A program made the position numbers and the translations under genes. 64,000 bases of DNA from Prosopocoilus inquinatus (taxonomy: Eukaryota; Arthropoda; Insecta; Coleoptera; Lucanidae), in the NCBI GenBank assembly GCA_036172665.1, contig CM069876.1, positions 39,959,001-40,023,000 of the forward strand, given 5' to 3'. The notes beneath the pieces are model-generated. The model had not been told where the DNA came from and ran no database searches. It was given only the letters and a program-made list of their open reading frames with translations. Of the stretch, positions 1 to 10,740 are shown one piece after another; position 1 is the first letter of the stretch, and each line of letters opens with the position of its first letter.

Positions 1-260
1 TTCGCTTTTGGGTTCGACAACGTCAAAAAAAGAGATTAGGAAAACATTCCAGCTCTTCAAAATGATTCGAGTGTAAGATGTGTGATCCCTTCCAAAGTAA
101 ATCGAACTCTGAAGTTTAGAGAAGAAAGAAGAATTAGGGCTTCGCTTTTGGGTTCGGCAGCGTCAAAAAAAGATATTAAGAAAACCTTTCAGCTCTTCAA
201 AATGATTCGAGCGTAAGACGTGCGATCCCTTCCAAAGTAAATCGAACTCTGAAGTTTAGG
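1..260. repeat. Tandem repeat, two units, 140-bp period
   Basis: Positions 1-120 and 141-260 are near-identical direct copies, separated by a 20-bp purine-rich linker at 121-140. Both begin TTCGCTTTTGGGTTCG and end in GAACTCTGAAGTTTAG. The left edge cuts the array, so more units may lie outside the window. No ORF of note lies inside. The unit was not recognised. Confidence 0.85.
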
Positions 261-1960
261 GCAGTCTACGCTGCGGGGCAAACCGGGAAACAGAAGAGTC
301 TCTTCGACACTTTAGGGTATTCGTTGTTAACGAATTTTGCTATTAAGCTTTTGTTGCATAATTTGAGTTATTTCTGTTTTCGCTTTACTTTGATTCTCTC
401 CTCGTCTCTGGTTAAGATTAGGTGGCGCTCAATTTTGTCGCGTTAATTAACACTCACATCCGTCTCGACTGCCTCAGCACAAATCTTGTTTCTGCTCCAT
501 AGCGACGTTTTCAATTTTTCAATTTCAGGGGCGGAAAGCACGGAATGGAATGATGACGACTATGCTTTCTAAATATACTCAACTTGTTTTTTTTTTTATA
601 AGCGAGGACCATCTACTGATACACATGCCAATTAACTTTATGCGCGGGAAATTCAAAGAAGTTTTATTTTCTCATTCAAATATTCAATTGATTTGTGCAA
701 TTACCGATGAACTTAACACATCGTAATAGTTTTAGTTCAGTTTAGAACACCGCCAGGTTTGAAATCGAACAGAAATGATAAAGCTGGCAAAATGTTTCTT
801 CTTTTTTATAAAATCGAAAGTCATTGTACCGCGACCGTTAATAACAAAAAAAAAGTTTTGATTTAAGAAATGTATTTTGGACGCAAAATAACATTAACAA
901 GACTTATGCACGAGCATCGATTCGGTTGGGCTTATCTTATTTTCATGATTTATCGCCCGCTCTTGAGAGAAGTTTTCGGTTTTGAATATTGATGAGCAAA
1001 GTTTCGTACACACTCAGTATTATTACATGTATTATAGATCAGGCAATACGTTTTATTTCTTATTTAAAGCGCCGCTGCGCGTCGGCTGAGCAACGAGAAA
1101 TAATAGAGGCATCACTCTTAATGGAGGCCGTGTATATCGTCACGTAATAAAAGAATGGTAATGGCTTTCATACGTCACGATCCGGGCCTTCCCCGGCGCA
1201 CTGATAAATTACCTAATTGGGATAAATGATATGTTCGACTGCGGCCTAAACGACGTACTTACGAGTTCGCGTGATTGAATGAGTTTAATAATAAAAAAAA
1301 TTCAATTGTTTTTTAAGAATTTTATTTGGAGGTGAATGCAATTTTTTAGAGGATCTCGTAACATGTCCAAGACTACCACCCCAGACATCCATTAAACCTT
1401 TCGCGCAATGAAATACCCGAACTTAATTATTTACAGCGAAAGCGCGCCGCCGGCTTCTTGCGCGGCGGCGCCGAGAAGTAATAACGAAAACCGAGAAAAC
1501 TCCGGGCGGGTTATAACCGGAGAGACAGCGCCGGGAGAACCTCCGGCCCGGCAAAATTCATTTCGCTAATCAAAGCCGGTTGAATTATAAATTATTCCGT
1601 TTGTACTTCTTCTAGGTGCAAGGGGGGCGGGAGGAGGGGGCGAAAGGTGTGCTTTCTTTTTTTTTTCACACGGAATAATTTATGCCCACCGCACCTAATC
1701 AGCTAGGTGAGCTGAATATGCACAACCTACGAACGCGGAATATTGATTACGACCGACGTCCTCAAAGGACCGGGGATGCACCGCCGAAGTTGGCGGAACA
1801 TAAAGGCGGATCTGAAGTCCTCGTATGTGTTTAAGTGCAGTTAATAATGGACGATGTTCAAGTCAACATTAATGCATGTGCCTAGAAGGCAATGAGTTCA
1901 TTTTGTTCCACTGTTTTTATCCATTTCCTCCAAATCCACTGCTTCACAATCAAAGAAAGA
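261..1960. other. Gene-free stretch
   Basis: No convincing ORF, RNA gene or repeat was seen. The stretch alternates AT-rich DNA with GC-richer blocks around 1065-1200 and 1430-1560. The second block holds a short hairpin at 1442-1472 with arms GCGCCGCC and GGCGGCGC. It may be intron or intergenic DNA of a gene outside the window. Confidence 0.4.
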
Positions 1961-1963
1961 TTC

Positions 1964-2095
1964 ATGGTTGAATTTTTGGCATCCGGTTGGAACCGCGTAT
2001 CTCGGATTTCTTCTACTGCCGCCGTTTCGTTCTTCATTGTAGAAGCACTTCTTCAGGGCTGCTGCTGCTGGTGGTCTTGTTGCTGCTTCTCGTTA
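1964..2095. repeat. Truncated copy of the 6.3-kb foldback family
   Basis: This stretch is close to 6306-6480: both share GGTTGAATT(C/T)TTGGC, GGTTGGAACCGCGT, a TTTCGTTCTTCATTG block and a CAGGGCTGCTGCTGC run. On the minus strand it keeps the hammerhead-like core CTGAAGA, a 7-pair stem II with one mismatch, and GAAAC. About 8 bases that form stem III and the cleavage triplet in the 6.3-kb copy are missing, so it is probably a dead ribozyme. A 73-codon ORF across it (1892-2113) is the repeat read through, not a gene. Confidence 0.7.
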
Positions 2096-2361
2096 GTTGT
2101 TGAAACTGAGTAGGCAAGCCCGTTGTCGTGGTATTTATAGTGACTGGTGCGGACAGTGAGGGGAACGGTGGGCGGAGATTGGTCTGTTGGTGCATGACGG
2201 ATCGTTAATGAAATGTTCCCAGGCATTGTGAGCCTTCAAGTTAAACAAAAAAAGATTAATTTAGGTTTGTGGCTGTAAACGCACAATCAAACCAAGATTC
2301 CTTCGGCAAGCGTAAAGACGCTGTAAAAGATAAAAGTCTTCAGAGGCATTAAAAGAACGTT

Positions 2362-2425
2362 CAATGAGAAAGAAACGCAACGAGAAAGAAACGTAACGAG
2401 AAAGAAACGCAACGAGAAAGAAACT
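2362..2425. repeat. Four tandem 16-bp units
   Basis: Four consecutive units of the form YAAYGAGAAAGAAACG with only C/T changes between copies. This is a simple minisatellite; no function is evident. Confidence 0.8.
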
Positions 2426-2513
2426 TCAGACCTTTTGAACAAGTGAATGAAAATTCCGACAAAACTGTTTTGGCTAGAGTGATTATTTAAACGATTAACG
2501 GCACAGACATAAC

Positions 2514-2585
2514 AATATTCCTGTAATGATCAAAGCGATAGCGACGCCTTCTTGTCGCTATCGCTTTGATCATTGCAGGAATATT
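2514..2585. repeat. Near-perfect 32-bp hairpin
   Basis: Arms 2514-2545 and 2554-2585 are reverse complements with one G-T type difference, around an 8-base loop (GCCTTCTT). The size is that of a miRNA precursor, but the near-perfect stem, without the usual bulges, fits a small foldback element at least as well. Confidence 0.75.
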
Positions 2586-2639
2586 CTCTGAAGATAAAGA
2601 ATGAAGAACGTGTTCTTGTCATTTCATATTGCAGAACCC

Positions 2640-2662
2640 ATTGCCCCCACGTTGGGCGCCAA
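2640..2662 (-). other. LTR-retrotransposon primer-binding-site-like sequence
   Basis: The minus strand reads TTAATTTGGCGCCCAACG followed by TGGGGGC. TGGCGCC followed by CAACGTGGGG resembles tRNA primer-binding sites of insect Ty3/gypsy-type elements, which lie next to the 5' LTR. If so, the LTR is to the right of 2655 and the internal region to the left. No gag-pol and no matching second LTR were found, so this would be a remnant. The call rests on one short motif. Confidence 0.35.
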
Positions 2663-3400
2663 ATTAACATAACAGTTTTTCAGTAGGTAAGTTAACTTGC
2701 TTCCAAGCTTTACACCAAATTTGTTTTACGTTCTGGTTGTCGGATCTAGCTTGGTTACGCTCGTTTCGTTGTTCATTGGAATTCAAATTTCGTTGTGATG
2801 TGGAGATTTAGCTCTGCTTTGTTATAGTTATATCGACCTGTCTCTCTTCTTACTTCGTATCTCCCAAGATCATTAATTCGCCAATTTTTTTCATACAAAT
2901 GCAGAGTTTTTCTTTTGGTTATTTTGTTACGGTGTTATGAAAACCGTTTGTAGGAAACGACCTGCATTTCAGTTCGACGTGTATTGCATCATCTTAGGAA
3001 TCCACGTCGGTAGGAAGCGCTTCAGACCGCATCCGTTCTCGTCGGTTTTATCGCAGCAATAACAGTTTTTGCTATCATCTTCGTCGTTGCTGGAATAATT
3101 AATTTAGCCAACTTCAAATAACCTCACGCTTTGCGTTTTGTTTTAGACGCTTGTTTGGTTTTAAAATAATCCGGCCATGAAATGGTGCAAATTTTCAATG
3201 CATCGGCACTTTTTCTGTGGTTCTAATGCCTTTCGGAATTTCTAATTTTAGGATTGCACAATCTTTAATAAAAGAATGCACGTATGTCGTCTGTTTCGTG
3301 AGAGCCGTTCGGAATTGTTACTCCACGCGTTCAGTGGACAGTCATAAAATTTCAATGGCCGTCTTTTTTCTTTGTTAGTCTAGTCCATGTGAATTACGGT
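2663..3400. other. Gene-free stretch
   Basis: T-rich DNA with no ORF above chance. If the motif at 2640-2662 is a primer-binding site, the first few hundred bases here could be LTR, but no boundary was found. Confidence 0.3.
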
Positions 3401-3404
3401 TTCT

Positions 3405-3605
3405 CGCGGGTTAAAATTCCGACTCAAATTACTTTCACTCTTGACCTCTAACGCCACGGGGTCTCTTGGCGTTATTAGAAATACGGTTGGCCCCTGCTGA
3501 TGTCAGGATGTTTCCAGTTCATTCAAACCCTCCTTTCGAACGTTTAGGGGCTTGGTTGGTTTCCCTTTATTAATTTGCAACGCGCATCAGAGCGTCAGTT
3601 GTTTA
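3405..3605 (+). repeat. Diverged single copy of the 202-bp repeat of 53.4-54.0 kb
   Basis: The blocks TTCACTCTTGACCTCTAACG and CTGATGTCAGGATGTTTCCA, followed by CAAACCCT, TTCGAACG and AGGGGC, align in order and orientation with the tandem array at 53358-53965. The copy is strongly diverged but colinear over about 190 bp. It shows that the 53-kb array derives from a dispersed family. Confidence 0.6.
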
Positions 3606-4076
3606 TCGATGTCCCCAACACCTTAAAAGTGGTTTCTGTATCCTTAGTGTTGTGTTTGGTTCGATAAATAAAAAGTTTTAACAAATTACCCTGTTCTCGT
3701 TTGGGTTTCATCTAAACTAACCGATTCAAAATTTTAAATTCTTCTTGTTACCGATTTCTAACCTGTCTTTCAAAACCTAACCTTTGTGCAGACGAGTAAA
3801 TAAATAAATCACATTTAACTATCCTAATCTAATGTTCCTTAATTTAATTAAACAATTTTTTTTTATAATATGCACCTTTTTCGCTTTAAGAATGTTTCAT
3901 ATTTTACTATCGCCTTCGAGTTGTTGCAGTCTTCTTTGGAATTCTTTTCTTTGGAACACATGTTCGTCTATAACACAAACTTCAAGTTTTGCTTCTGGCC
4001 TTAATCCGTTAAAAATTTTAAAAAATTAAAAATTAAAATTGAAACTGTTCGATCATCCGTAACGCCCTTGTTCTTG

Positions 4077-4104
4077 TTAATAAATAAATAAATAAATAAA
4101 TAAA
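4077..4104. repeat. (TAAA)n microsatellite
   Basis: About six uninterrupted AAAT/TAAA units. No function is evident. Confidence 0.9.
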
Positions 4105-4109
4105 GGGGC

Positions 4110-5220
4110 GTATTCTGTAAGTTTTTAACGGGCTGTTAAAATTTAGAGGTCCTTTAAAATTCAAAATGCAGTTCCATGATTGGGTGTTACCCTAGCAACA
4201 AAATTTAACATCCCTTTAAATTTAGCAGTTTTGATACAGATCAGACCCCTTAGTCAGATGTTTAATGTCATTTGCTTTTCAGCTCCTAAGCCCATTCCCG
4301 AGGTGGCGCTGATGTTGATTGCCAGTAAGGTTAATTATTTATTGATCGACTTGAGTATCTCATCAATAATCGAAGCGACCGCCAAGAAATCAAATCCCAC
4401 ACAACTTAAAGCCAACCCAACCCAACTAAAATCGACTAACGGTGCCAATCGATGCAAAAAAAATTTGCGTTAAAAGTTAAAGCTAAAAGCTAAAAATCGA
4501 TTAAAGTTAAGTAGCTTGAACAAAAAAATTAAAATTATAACTTGCAAGACCCCTAACTCCCTTGCTTAATTAAAAGGAAAAAAAAAACATATATATTTAG
4601 TGTCATCTGTGCCTTAGTTTCTGAACGCGTTCTTTAGGTGGCGTTGACTACCGACGGGGTTGATTATTTACGAACAGACAGAGGCAATCGTGTTCTCGTT
4701 CGGTAATCGACGCAAGCGCCCAAAAATCCAATTCAAGCACATCTCAAGCTAAATCCAACCAAACTAAACTAAGAAAAAAAAAATAAAAATAGCAAAAAAT
4801 TGAAGTTAAAATTAAAAGGGGTTCAAGGCTCATATCATCAAAGCAGCCTACAGGTTATACGTTAAGCGTCATCTGGTCGAGTTTCCGAAGTTGTTCTCCA
4901 GATGGCATTGTCGAAAGTAAGGCAGACAAATGAACATGGACTGTCGAATTTTAAAAGAAGAATGAAAAGAAAATGAAACAAACCACAAGAAAAAAGTTGA
5001 AGAAAACCAAACAAATGAACGTCGACTATTTAGTCTATCGTCATTGTCTTTTCCGATAAGAATATAAGCTCTGTACAAAGGAATTAGATTCATGTTTCTA
5101 ATAGTTACAAATTAGTTACAAATAGTAGGCGATATACTTGAGATTGGGGTAAAAACATTTCCGAAATCAGAAAATATATGTGAATTGCTTGATAATGAAC
5201 TCCATGGAACGAGCTGCTGT
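4110..5220. other. Gene-free stretch
   Basis: AT-rich, with A-rich strand bias from about 4480 to 5060. The ORFs of 74-97 codons here show no recognisable domain and low-complexity composition. Confidence 0.3.
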
Positions 5221-5224
5221 TTCG

Positions 5225-5960
5225 TGGATTAAATTGAATACCCGCCGTCTTGCTGCATCCATTGAGGCGTAATCTAGATGCAGGTGACGGCAGTTAAACG
5301 GTCTGAGTGTAAATGATGACAAGGGCGACGCTAATTGAACGGCGTCGGGCGGTTGAGCAATGGCGTCTTTCCCCGAGTTTATTTACAGCTCTCCTCATTG
5401 TTCCGCCTTACAGACGCACTTACATAAACTTGGAAGCCGCCGCGGCGCTCAACTTTTTCTCTTCTCATACTCGAAATCACATTTTGAATCCGGAACGAGA
5501 CTGGAAAGCAATTCCATTAATTTTCCCTCTTTTCGCGCGCCGCTAAACTCGTTCGGCTATGTCTTTTATGCGTTGCGGGAACCCCCGCACCTGTTAGGGT
5601 TCTTCAACCTTGCCCGCCATGGTATCGGTAGTAGTGGCGGCGGCGGCGGCGGTGGCGCTCCCTAATTTATTTAAGCCAAGTTATAAGCTGATAAAACAAT
5701 CAGACGAGACGAGGGCTGCTGTGAAGTCGATAGGGGTGAGCTTGATGGCGGGGTCGTAATGGCAGCAGCGTCCGCCGAGATGGACTGACCGCAACCGCAG
5801 CCTCGCTTTGACGTCGGACGTCGCCACAACTACTATTCCGAAATTATATTTCGGGTGTTAATAAATTCAACGTCGACTTCTAATGAAGACGCCGGCCGGT
5901 GATTCCCCGAGTTTGTGTCTTCGTGCAACACCAATTACTAAGCGTTCTCGTCAAACATAA
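5225..5960. other. GC-richer block, unassigned, with (GGC)n
   Basis: This block has a more balanced base composition than its flanks and many CG dinucleotides. A GGC microsatellite lies at 5635-5655. Two overlapping plus-strand ORFs of 77 and 101 codons (5313-5546, 5360-5665) show no domain and end in a poly-glycine stretch from the microsatellite. It could be a noncoding exon or regulatory DNA; nothing decides this. Confidence 0.25.
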
Positions 5961-6305
5961 CTTCCACAACTGTTAAAGCTAAATTAAAAAGAAAAAAAAA
6001 TGCACAAGACGACCTTGAAAGTTAAACGTGATTGAACTTCTCTAATGATGGTTGGCCAAACTAAAAGCAATTTACCAATAGGGAAACGAAGATCTAAGAT
6101 GAACAAGGACAACGAGACCAAGCTTTTTAGGGGCTAGATTTCAATAAAATCTAAAAAGAGAAAATATCTTCGAGGGCACCATCATGAAACTCTTACGAAA
6201 AGTTCCTTAAAAGCGCATGATCGTAATTAGCGAGTTTTGCCGCATGCAGTTGGTTCTAACAGATGACAAACCACTTGAACTTGAAGACTTCCGCGGCCGT
6301 CCTCC

Positions 6306-6578
6306 ATGGTTGAATTCTTGGCTTCCGGTTGGAACCGCGTGTCCCGGATTTCTTCTACTGCCGACGCGACGTTTCGTTCTTCATTGCAGAAGAACTTCCT
6401 CAGGGCTGCTGCTACTGCTGGTGTCTTCAGGGCTGCTGCTGCTACTGCTTCTTGTAAGTCCAGTCTAAACGACTTACAAGAAGCAGGAGCTAGACCACTA
6501 GCAGCAACAGCAGCAGCAGTCCTGAGGAAGTTCTTCTGCAATGAAAACCGTGGGCAGGATGACAAACCAAAAAACTGA
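6306..6578. mobile_element. Foldback element with a hammerhead ribozyme (family 4)
   Basis: The element is an imperfect inverted repeat centred on a short hairpin at about 6450-6480 (CTTGTAAGTC and GACTTACAAG). The outer arms carry GAACTTCCTCAG at 6392-6403 and CTGAGGAAGTTC in the right arm, with CTG/CAG-rich runs between. A related truncated copy lies at 1964-2095. The left arm, read on the minus strand, folds as a hammerhead; the right arm has lost the GAAA strand. ORFs crossing it (6217-6468, 6227-6589, 6306-6578) are poly-Ala or poly-Leu read-through and not genes. Confidence 0.65.
6357..6409 (-). ncRNA. Candidate type-I hammerhead ribozyme, family 4
   Basis: Minus strand: core CTGAGGA (6397-6403), one unpaired A, stem II GTTCTTC/GAAGAAC (7 pairs, loop TGCAAT), then GAAA. 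Stem III is ACG/CGT with a TCG loop, followed by the canonical triplet GUC. Cleavage would fall between 6363 and 6362. Stem I begins GGC/GCC (6360-6362 with 6404-6406), then one mismatch and two further pairs. All invariant core bases are present. Stem I is the weakest part. Confidence 0.65.
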
Positions 6579-6603
6579 GTGACTTTCAATAAAATTTCTT
6601 CAT

Positions 6604-7072
6604 CAGGGTGTTACTGTGTATTCAAGCGAAAAAAAGAAAGAAAAAAGATCCGAAAAGAGAAAAAACAAAGGCTTGCAAAAATATGTACGTTTCGTTTCGG
6701 ACTTTTAACTTTCTTTCTTTCGAAACATTGTTCGCATTTGGCTGAGTTGCTTAGTGTCCGATTAAACCAGCAATTTATTAACTGCGGATTAAGTGTCAAA
6801 CCACAGTTTTCTTTCATAGTTAAACCATGTTTTACATCTTAATTCATAGTTTAACTATGTTTTACATCTTAATTCATAGTTTTACATCTTAATCTCTATC
6901 TCAACAACCAAAAAAAGAATAAAACTTTGGTTAACGTTAAACGTAGTTTAAACCTTCAGTGGGCAACTCAGCCTCTGCCTTTACTTAATAGAGAGTGCTC
7001 TATAATAACAATATTTTTTTAAGAAATTTAAGAAATGTCCTTATTATTAAATGTTAGTACAGTAACACCCTG
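6604..7072. mobile_element. TIR element of ~470 bp, unclassified
   Basis: The ends are inverted: CAGGGTGTTACTGT at 6604-6617 and ACAGTAACACCCTG at 7059-7072. Inside are a second inverted pair (GGCTGAGTTGC near 6740, GCAACTCAGCC near 6963) and a short tandem repeat of a CATAGTT-TTTACATCTTAATT unit at about 6816-6890. There is no transposase, so it is non-autonomous. ORFs of 68 and 87 codons inside are A- or T-rich chance frames. Confidence 0.6.
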
Positions 7073-7650
7073 TATTTTCACGTTTTGCTGTGAGTAGAGT
7101 TTTTTCTGACCAACAAAAATAAATTCATAAAATTAAATAAATCCAATCGCACTGTATATCACAGTGATTTGACTATCGTTGAACCTTTTGGCTCTGAAGT
7201 CGGGGCAACATTTTTTTCTCTTGGTTTTTAATAATCTGCCTCATTGCATCATCATCCGATTCATAATTAAAAACATGTCTCCTTCACTAGCTGTTCCAAA
7301 CGAGCTTTCGCCGCGTTATTAAAAATTAGAAAACAGCAAGAGACGATATTCCATGCAGTTACATAACAGAACGCGGAACTAATTTTCTTACCGTTGCCGT
7401 CTGACAGGAAATAAATTGGTTAATTAAAAAGTTGGCAAATTGTTTAGAACGACGAGATGAACTACTCACGCGGGGTTTTCACGAAACGAAAATACCATAG
7501 AAAATAATAACACTGACGACAAGGGTAAATTATATCTCCTTATTTATATTCTTGCTGCTGGATTTAAATAACTCTCAAATTATTTCTGATAATTTTATTA
7601 GAAATTAGTTTTTAAATTTTAAATGGACACTGTAAAATTGGAAGGAACAA

Positions 7651-7692
7651 TTAACTTTTCACTATCGCTTGACAGTTTCGTCAGGAGTCAAT
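7651..7692 (-). ncRNA. Degenerate hammerhead-like sequence
   Basis: The minus strand reads CTGACGA, an unpaired A, ACTGTC-AAGC-GATAGT (6-pair stem II including one G-U), then GAAAAGTT. The layout parallels the family-3 ribozyme at 58.2 kb, and upstream GACTC resembles its CACTC stem strand. The partner strand has decayed (AATTG), so stem I does not close and the copy is probably inactive. It overlaps the truncated end of the mariner remnant. Confidence 0.45.
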
Positions 7693-7735
7693 TTCAATCA
7701 TCTTATTGGTTATGACTAAACTTAGGACATTTGTC

Positions 7736-8067
7736 ATTTCGTCACCAGTAACGATGTTATAAACTAAATTTGAACGACCTCCATTGAATTTCTTGAGCAT
7801 TTCTTCGCACCATTTGACACGACCCATTTCGCGCACAGCATCTACATTAGTGGCAACAACAGATGTTGATGGATGACCTTCACGAAATTCGTCACTGAGA
7901 GAGGTACGTCCACGCTGGAATTCGGCAAACCAATTATAAACACTGCTCTTTGATGGTGCTTCATCTCCAAAAGCCAAATGAAGCCGATCGAGACATTGTT
8001 TCGGCGTTAGACCACATTTGAAATCGTAAAAAATCATGGCACGAAAATTTTCACGCGAGATTTCCAT
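7736..8067 (-). pseudogene. Internally deleted mariner transposase
   Basis: The conceptual protein starts MEISRENFRAMIFYDFKCGL and continues through the mariner N-terminal helix-turn-helix domain (about residues 1-85), including LSDEFREGHPSTSV. It then jumps from NVDAVREM directly to GRVKWCEEMLKKFNGG and the first catalytic block VTGDE. Known mariners have about 50 or more residues between these two blocks, so a deletion is inferred. After TGDE the reading runs into unrelated DNA and stops at 7681; the rest of the catalytic domain, including the second and third Asp, is absent. The family normally cuts and pastes at TA sites. This copy cannot encode active transposase. Clear terminal inverted repeats were not found. 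Confidence 0.85.
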
Positions 8068-8069
8068 GT

Positions 8070-9215
8070 TTACACAAAATTAGTTTTTCTCAAATGCTGT
8101 ACAAACAAAACTAGTTCACTTGGATAGGAACTGTCATTAGAATTATGGCGAAAAATGTCAAATTTTTCAAATATGACAGTTGATAAACGCTAACAATTGT
8201 AGACTTACTAGATTCCACAAAATTTTCCAGCAGCCCACTTATTAATGGTGATGTGATTAATATGCGGTAACAAACGCAAAGAACGCGATCGGGACACCGC
8301 CTACCTAACGTGCCGCTTATGGAAATGACAGTGAGTTCCATACTTTCGTCCGATTTCTGGTTATGATACAAAATTATCGAGTTTGTTTTTGACAACTTCT
8401 AGCTAAAACATTCTGTTGCGAGAAGAGCTTTTTAAATTTTGAAGTGATTCCTGAATTTCTTTGTGATTTCTCTATTGAATTCAGGGAATTTTTTTCGGAA
8501 GCTGTGAAATAAAACGTTTGTCCTAAATCCTGATGTATTTGTGTTATACAGAGGAATGAGCCGATAAGCAGCGTTTATTCTCGTCTCGAAAACTCAACAA
8601 GTGCACGCTCGTCTGACCGTTTTACCCCCGAACCGGGGCTCGATAATACACATTTATCGGGCCAGGGGCGGCGAGGGGTGAGCGTTACGGTATTTCCGCG
8701 TTGTCAGGGGACTGATGGCCGCAATAGCGGGCTATCAATTGCCGCAGCAGATAAGAATGCAGCCGCAGTGTAAGGCAATATTGGCGGAGTCTCCGGGGGC
8801 CCCTGATGAATGAATCGTATCTACCCGCTTCCACCTGTCGCCGTAATGCAGTCGATTCAATTTTATCATTCCATAAAAAGTCACTTACTTGATTGTGTGC
8901 TATAATGGCAAAAATTCCGGCTTGTAATAGTTCTTTGGTGCCTGCGGTAAATTACCATGAATATTTTATAGCAATTACTTGATTGCCTAGGTCCTTAAAG
9001 TGTTTCCCTGTTGTTATTCTGAGCTTTGACTTGATCTATAAATTATTAGCGGGTGATACTTTCGGAGCGGAAATCTTTTCCATTGGCGGGCACATTTTTC
9101 TAAAGTTCCGAACAACTTTTTACATATCACGAGTTACGGGCATAAAGTCCCTATTGGTTACAGTTAAAACTAAATAGTAATTCCTAACAGGTCGTATAGC
9201 CTATAGGTGAGGTAG
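8070..9215. other. Gene-free stretch
   Basis: No supported gene. About 8560-8860 is GC-richer and CpG-containing, which may mark host rather than transposon DNA. The sequence AAAATGTC-AAATTTTT-AAATATGACA near 8148-8176 recurs in similar form near 9842-9867, so a short dispersed repeat may be present. Confidence 0.3.
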
Positions 9216-9315
9216 CTTAAAATACTCCCGACGTAAATTCTGCGTGTGGTAAAAGGCGACTAAATACTCCCGTCGTAGAAACCTGCGTGTCGTAAGAGGC
9301 GTAAGTCTGCAGCAC
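9215..9315 (+). repeat. Dispersed repeat made of two half-units
   Basis: Two successive half-copies of an AATACTCCCGACGTAAATTC, CTGCGTGTCGTAA, AAGGCGACT motif. The same double arrangement recurs at 16446-16535, so the pair was duplicated as a unit. It may be part of a LINE 5' region, but no coding sequence supports that. Confidence 0.6.
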
Positions 9316-10475
9316 AGAACAGTTCGCAGAAAGATTGCATAGAATACGTAAGACCGCTTTGTCGTAAAATGTGACCATAAATTTCCGTTATATTACATTT
9401 CGAATTGTACAATCAATTCATCGTTTGTTTTGCTTTTAAAATCCGTACTTAAGTGCTGTGAATTACAGCTTCGTTGGTCGAAAAGTTATTTTGTTAAAAA
9501 ATTCGTTGCTGCTTTTGTTACTTTGAATTCGTTTGTGATTTTTTTACGTAGGTATGTTGTAAAGTACTTGCGGACGGGGGTTGGAAACCTATTCCTTTCA
9601 ATTCTTTTAAACAATCCATACAAAGTTGGATTTCGATTTGCTTTGTTAGAGCGTCCTGGTTTTCGGTGGAAAGCCAAAAATCGATTTTCCAGTTTGTTTT
9701 CCACGGTTGCTCGAACGGCGTTTTACCTACGGTATGTTCAGAATTGTCGAAAATGCTTCGCCCTCTTCCCTCTTTTCCCTATCTACTCTCCTTGGACTTC
9801 AAATTGAATGAAAAATTTACTTGCCAGAATGTTTTAAATAAAAATGTCCAAATTTTTAAATATGACAATATGCCAAGTGATCAACGGAATTCATAATTAG
9901 AGAATGCTATGACTAGTGCTATTTTATCCTGTGTGGTTGAACACACTGAGAAATTAATAATAAAAACTGACAGTTGTTTGACAGTTGTTATATTTGAGGC
10001 TACGTTCGTGTTTTTACGATGTTTGATAATGATATAATAGTAAATATTATTTTGCTTACATGCAGAAATAAAATAAATTTGAAGAAAATTTCTACTAAAA
10101 TTACAATAATATTCAAAATCCAATTCTAACATTCTTAAAGAAAAACGCAAAAAATCTGACACTTCAAATTTTTAATTTAAAGCTGCGAGTGTGTGATGCC
10201 AACTTTATGGTAAATATCACAGCCTACTCTAATTATGAATTCCATTGATCGCATGGTTGACAATACAATATAGAAAAATTGAAATACAGAACTGTATTAA
10301 GCATTAAGCAAAAACTTAAAGTTCAGTTTACAATTTAGGAAAGTTTATAAATAAAGATATATTAACAAAAACATAAAATGCAATGCAATTATGGAAAAAA
10401 AATTAATTTTAATGTGAACAATTACCTTTTTAATTAAGATCGAATGAAATTTTGAAATATTAACTAAAATTTTTA
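9316..10475. other. Gene-free stretch
   Basis: AT-rich. A 125-codon plus-strand ORF (9430-9807) and its antisense have no recognisable domain and are treated as chance. Confidence 0.3.
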
Positions 10476-10479
10476 CAAA

Positions 10480-10740
10480 ACTTTCTTGCAAATCGTTCTT
10501 GATTGCAGTAAATCTCTTGAGCAGCTTCTGTACAACTGTTTCTGCCCTATTTGGGACTTCATCAGTAGAAACGTAGCTCGAGAGTTTGACTGCTTTCATT
10601 ATGCTTTGACAGCAAGCGTACTAGCCTTGTATGGGATGACTTATTATGTAGCAAATTCAATTTGTCAATCCCAATGCAATGTCAGATCAAGAAGCGATCG
10701 TAGGATGTCGCTGTTTATCATTCAAAATAACAAAATCAAT
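10480..10740. mobile_element. Ribozyme-bearing repeat, family 1, copy A
   Basis: It shares with 30095-30285 and 40119-40385 the block GCAAATCGTTCTTGATTGCA, the hammerhead region and a distal block GCGATCGTAGGATGTCGCTG (10693-10712). With the 40-kb copy it also shares CTTTCATTATGCTTTGA and TTATTATGTAGCAAAT between these blocks. No ORF lies inside. In ribozyme sense the element lies on the minus strand. Confidence 0.75.
10519..10580 (-). ncRNA. Candidate type-I hammerhead ribozyme, family 1 copy A
   Basis: Minus strand: core CTGATGA (10559-10565), stem II about 4 pairs (AGTCCC, loop, GGGCA, with a G-U and an A-A mismatch at the base), GAAA, stem III palindrome-like ACAGTTGT, then A as the cleavage nucleotide. 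Cleavage would fall between 10531 and 10530. Stem I pairs 10525-10529 with 10567-10571 (5 pairs), then an internal loop and an outer GAG/CTC helix. The fifth position is A-U here and G-C in copies B and C, a compensatory change. Confidence 0.7.

Noticed and set aside
6487..6560. Right arm of the 6.3-kb foldback as a second ribozyme
   Set aside because: CTGAGGA and the first half of stem II are present but the return strand and GAAA region are deleted.
6585..6620. CTGATGA...GAAA on the minus strand near 6600 as a hammerhead
   Set aside because: Stem II is only weak A-U pairing and stem I does not pair next to the presumed cleavage site.
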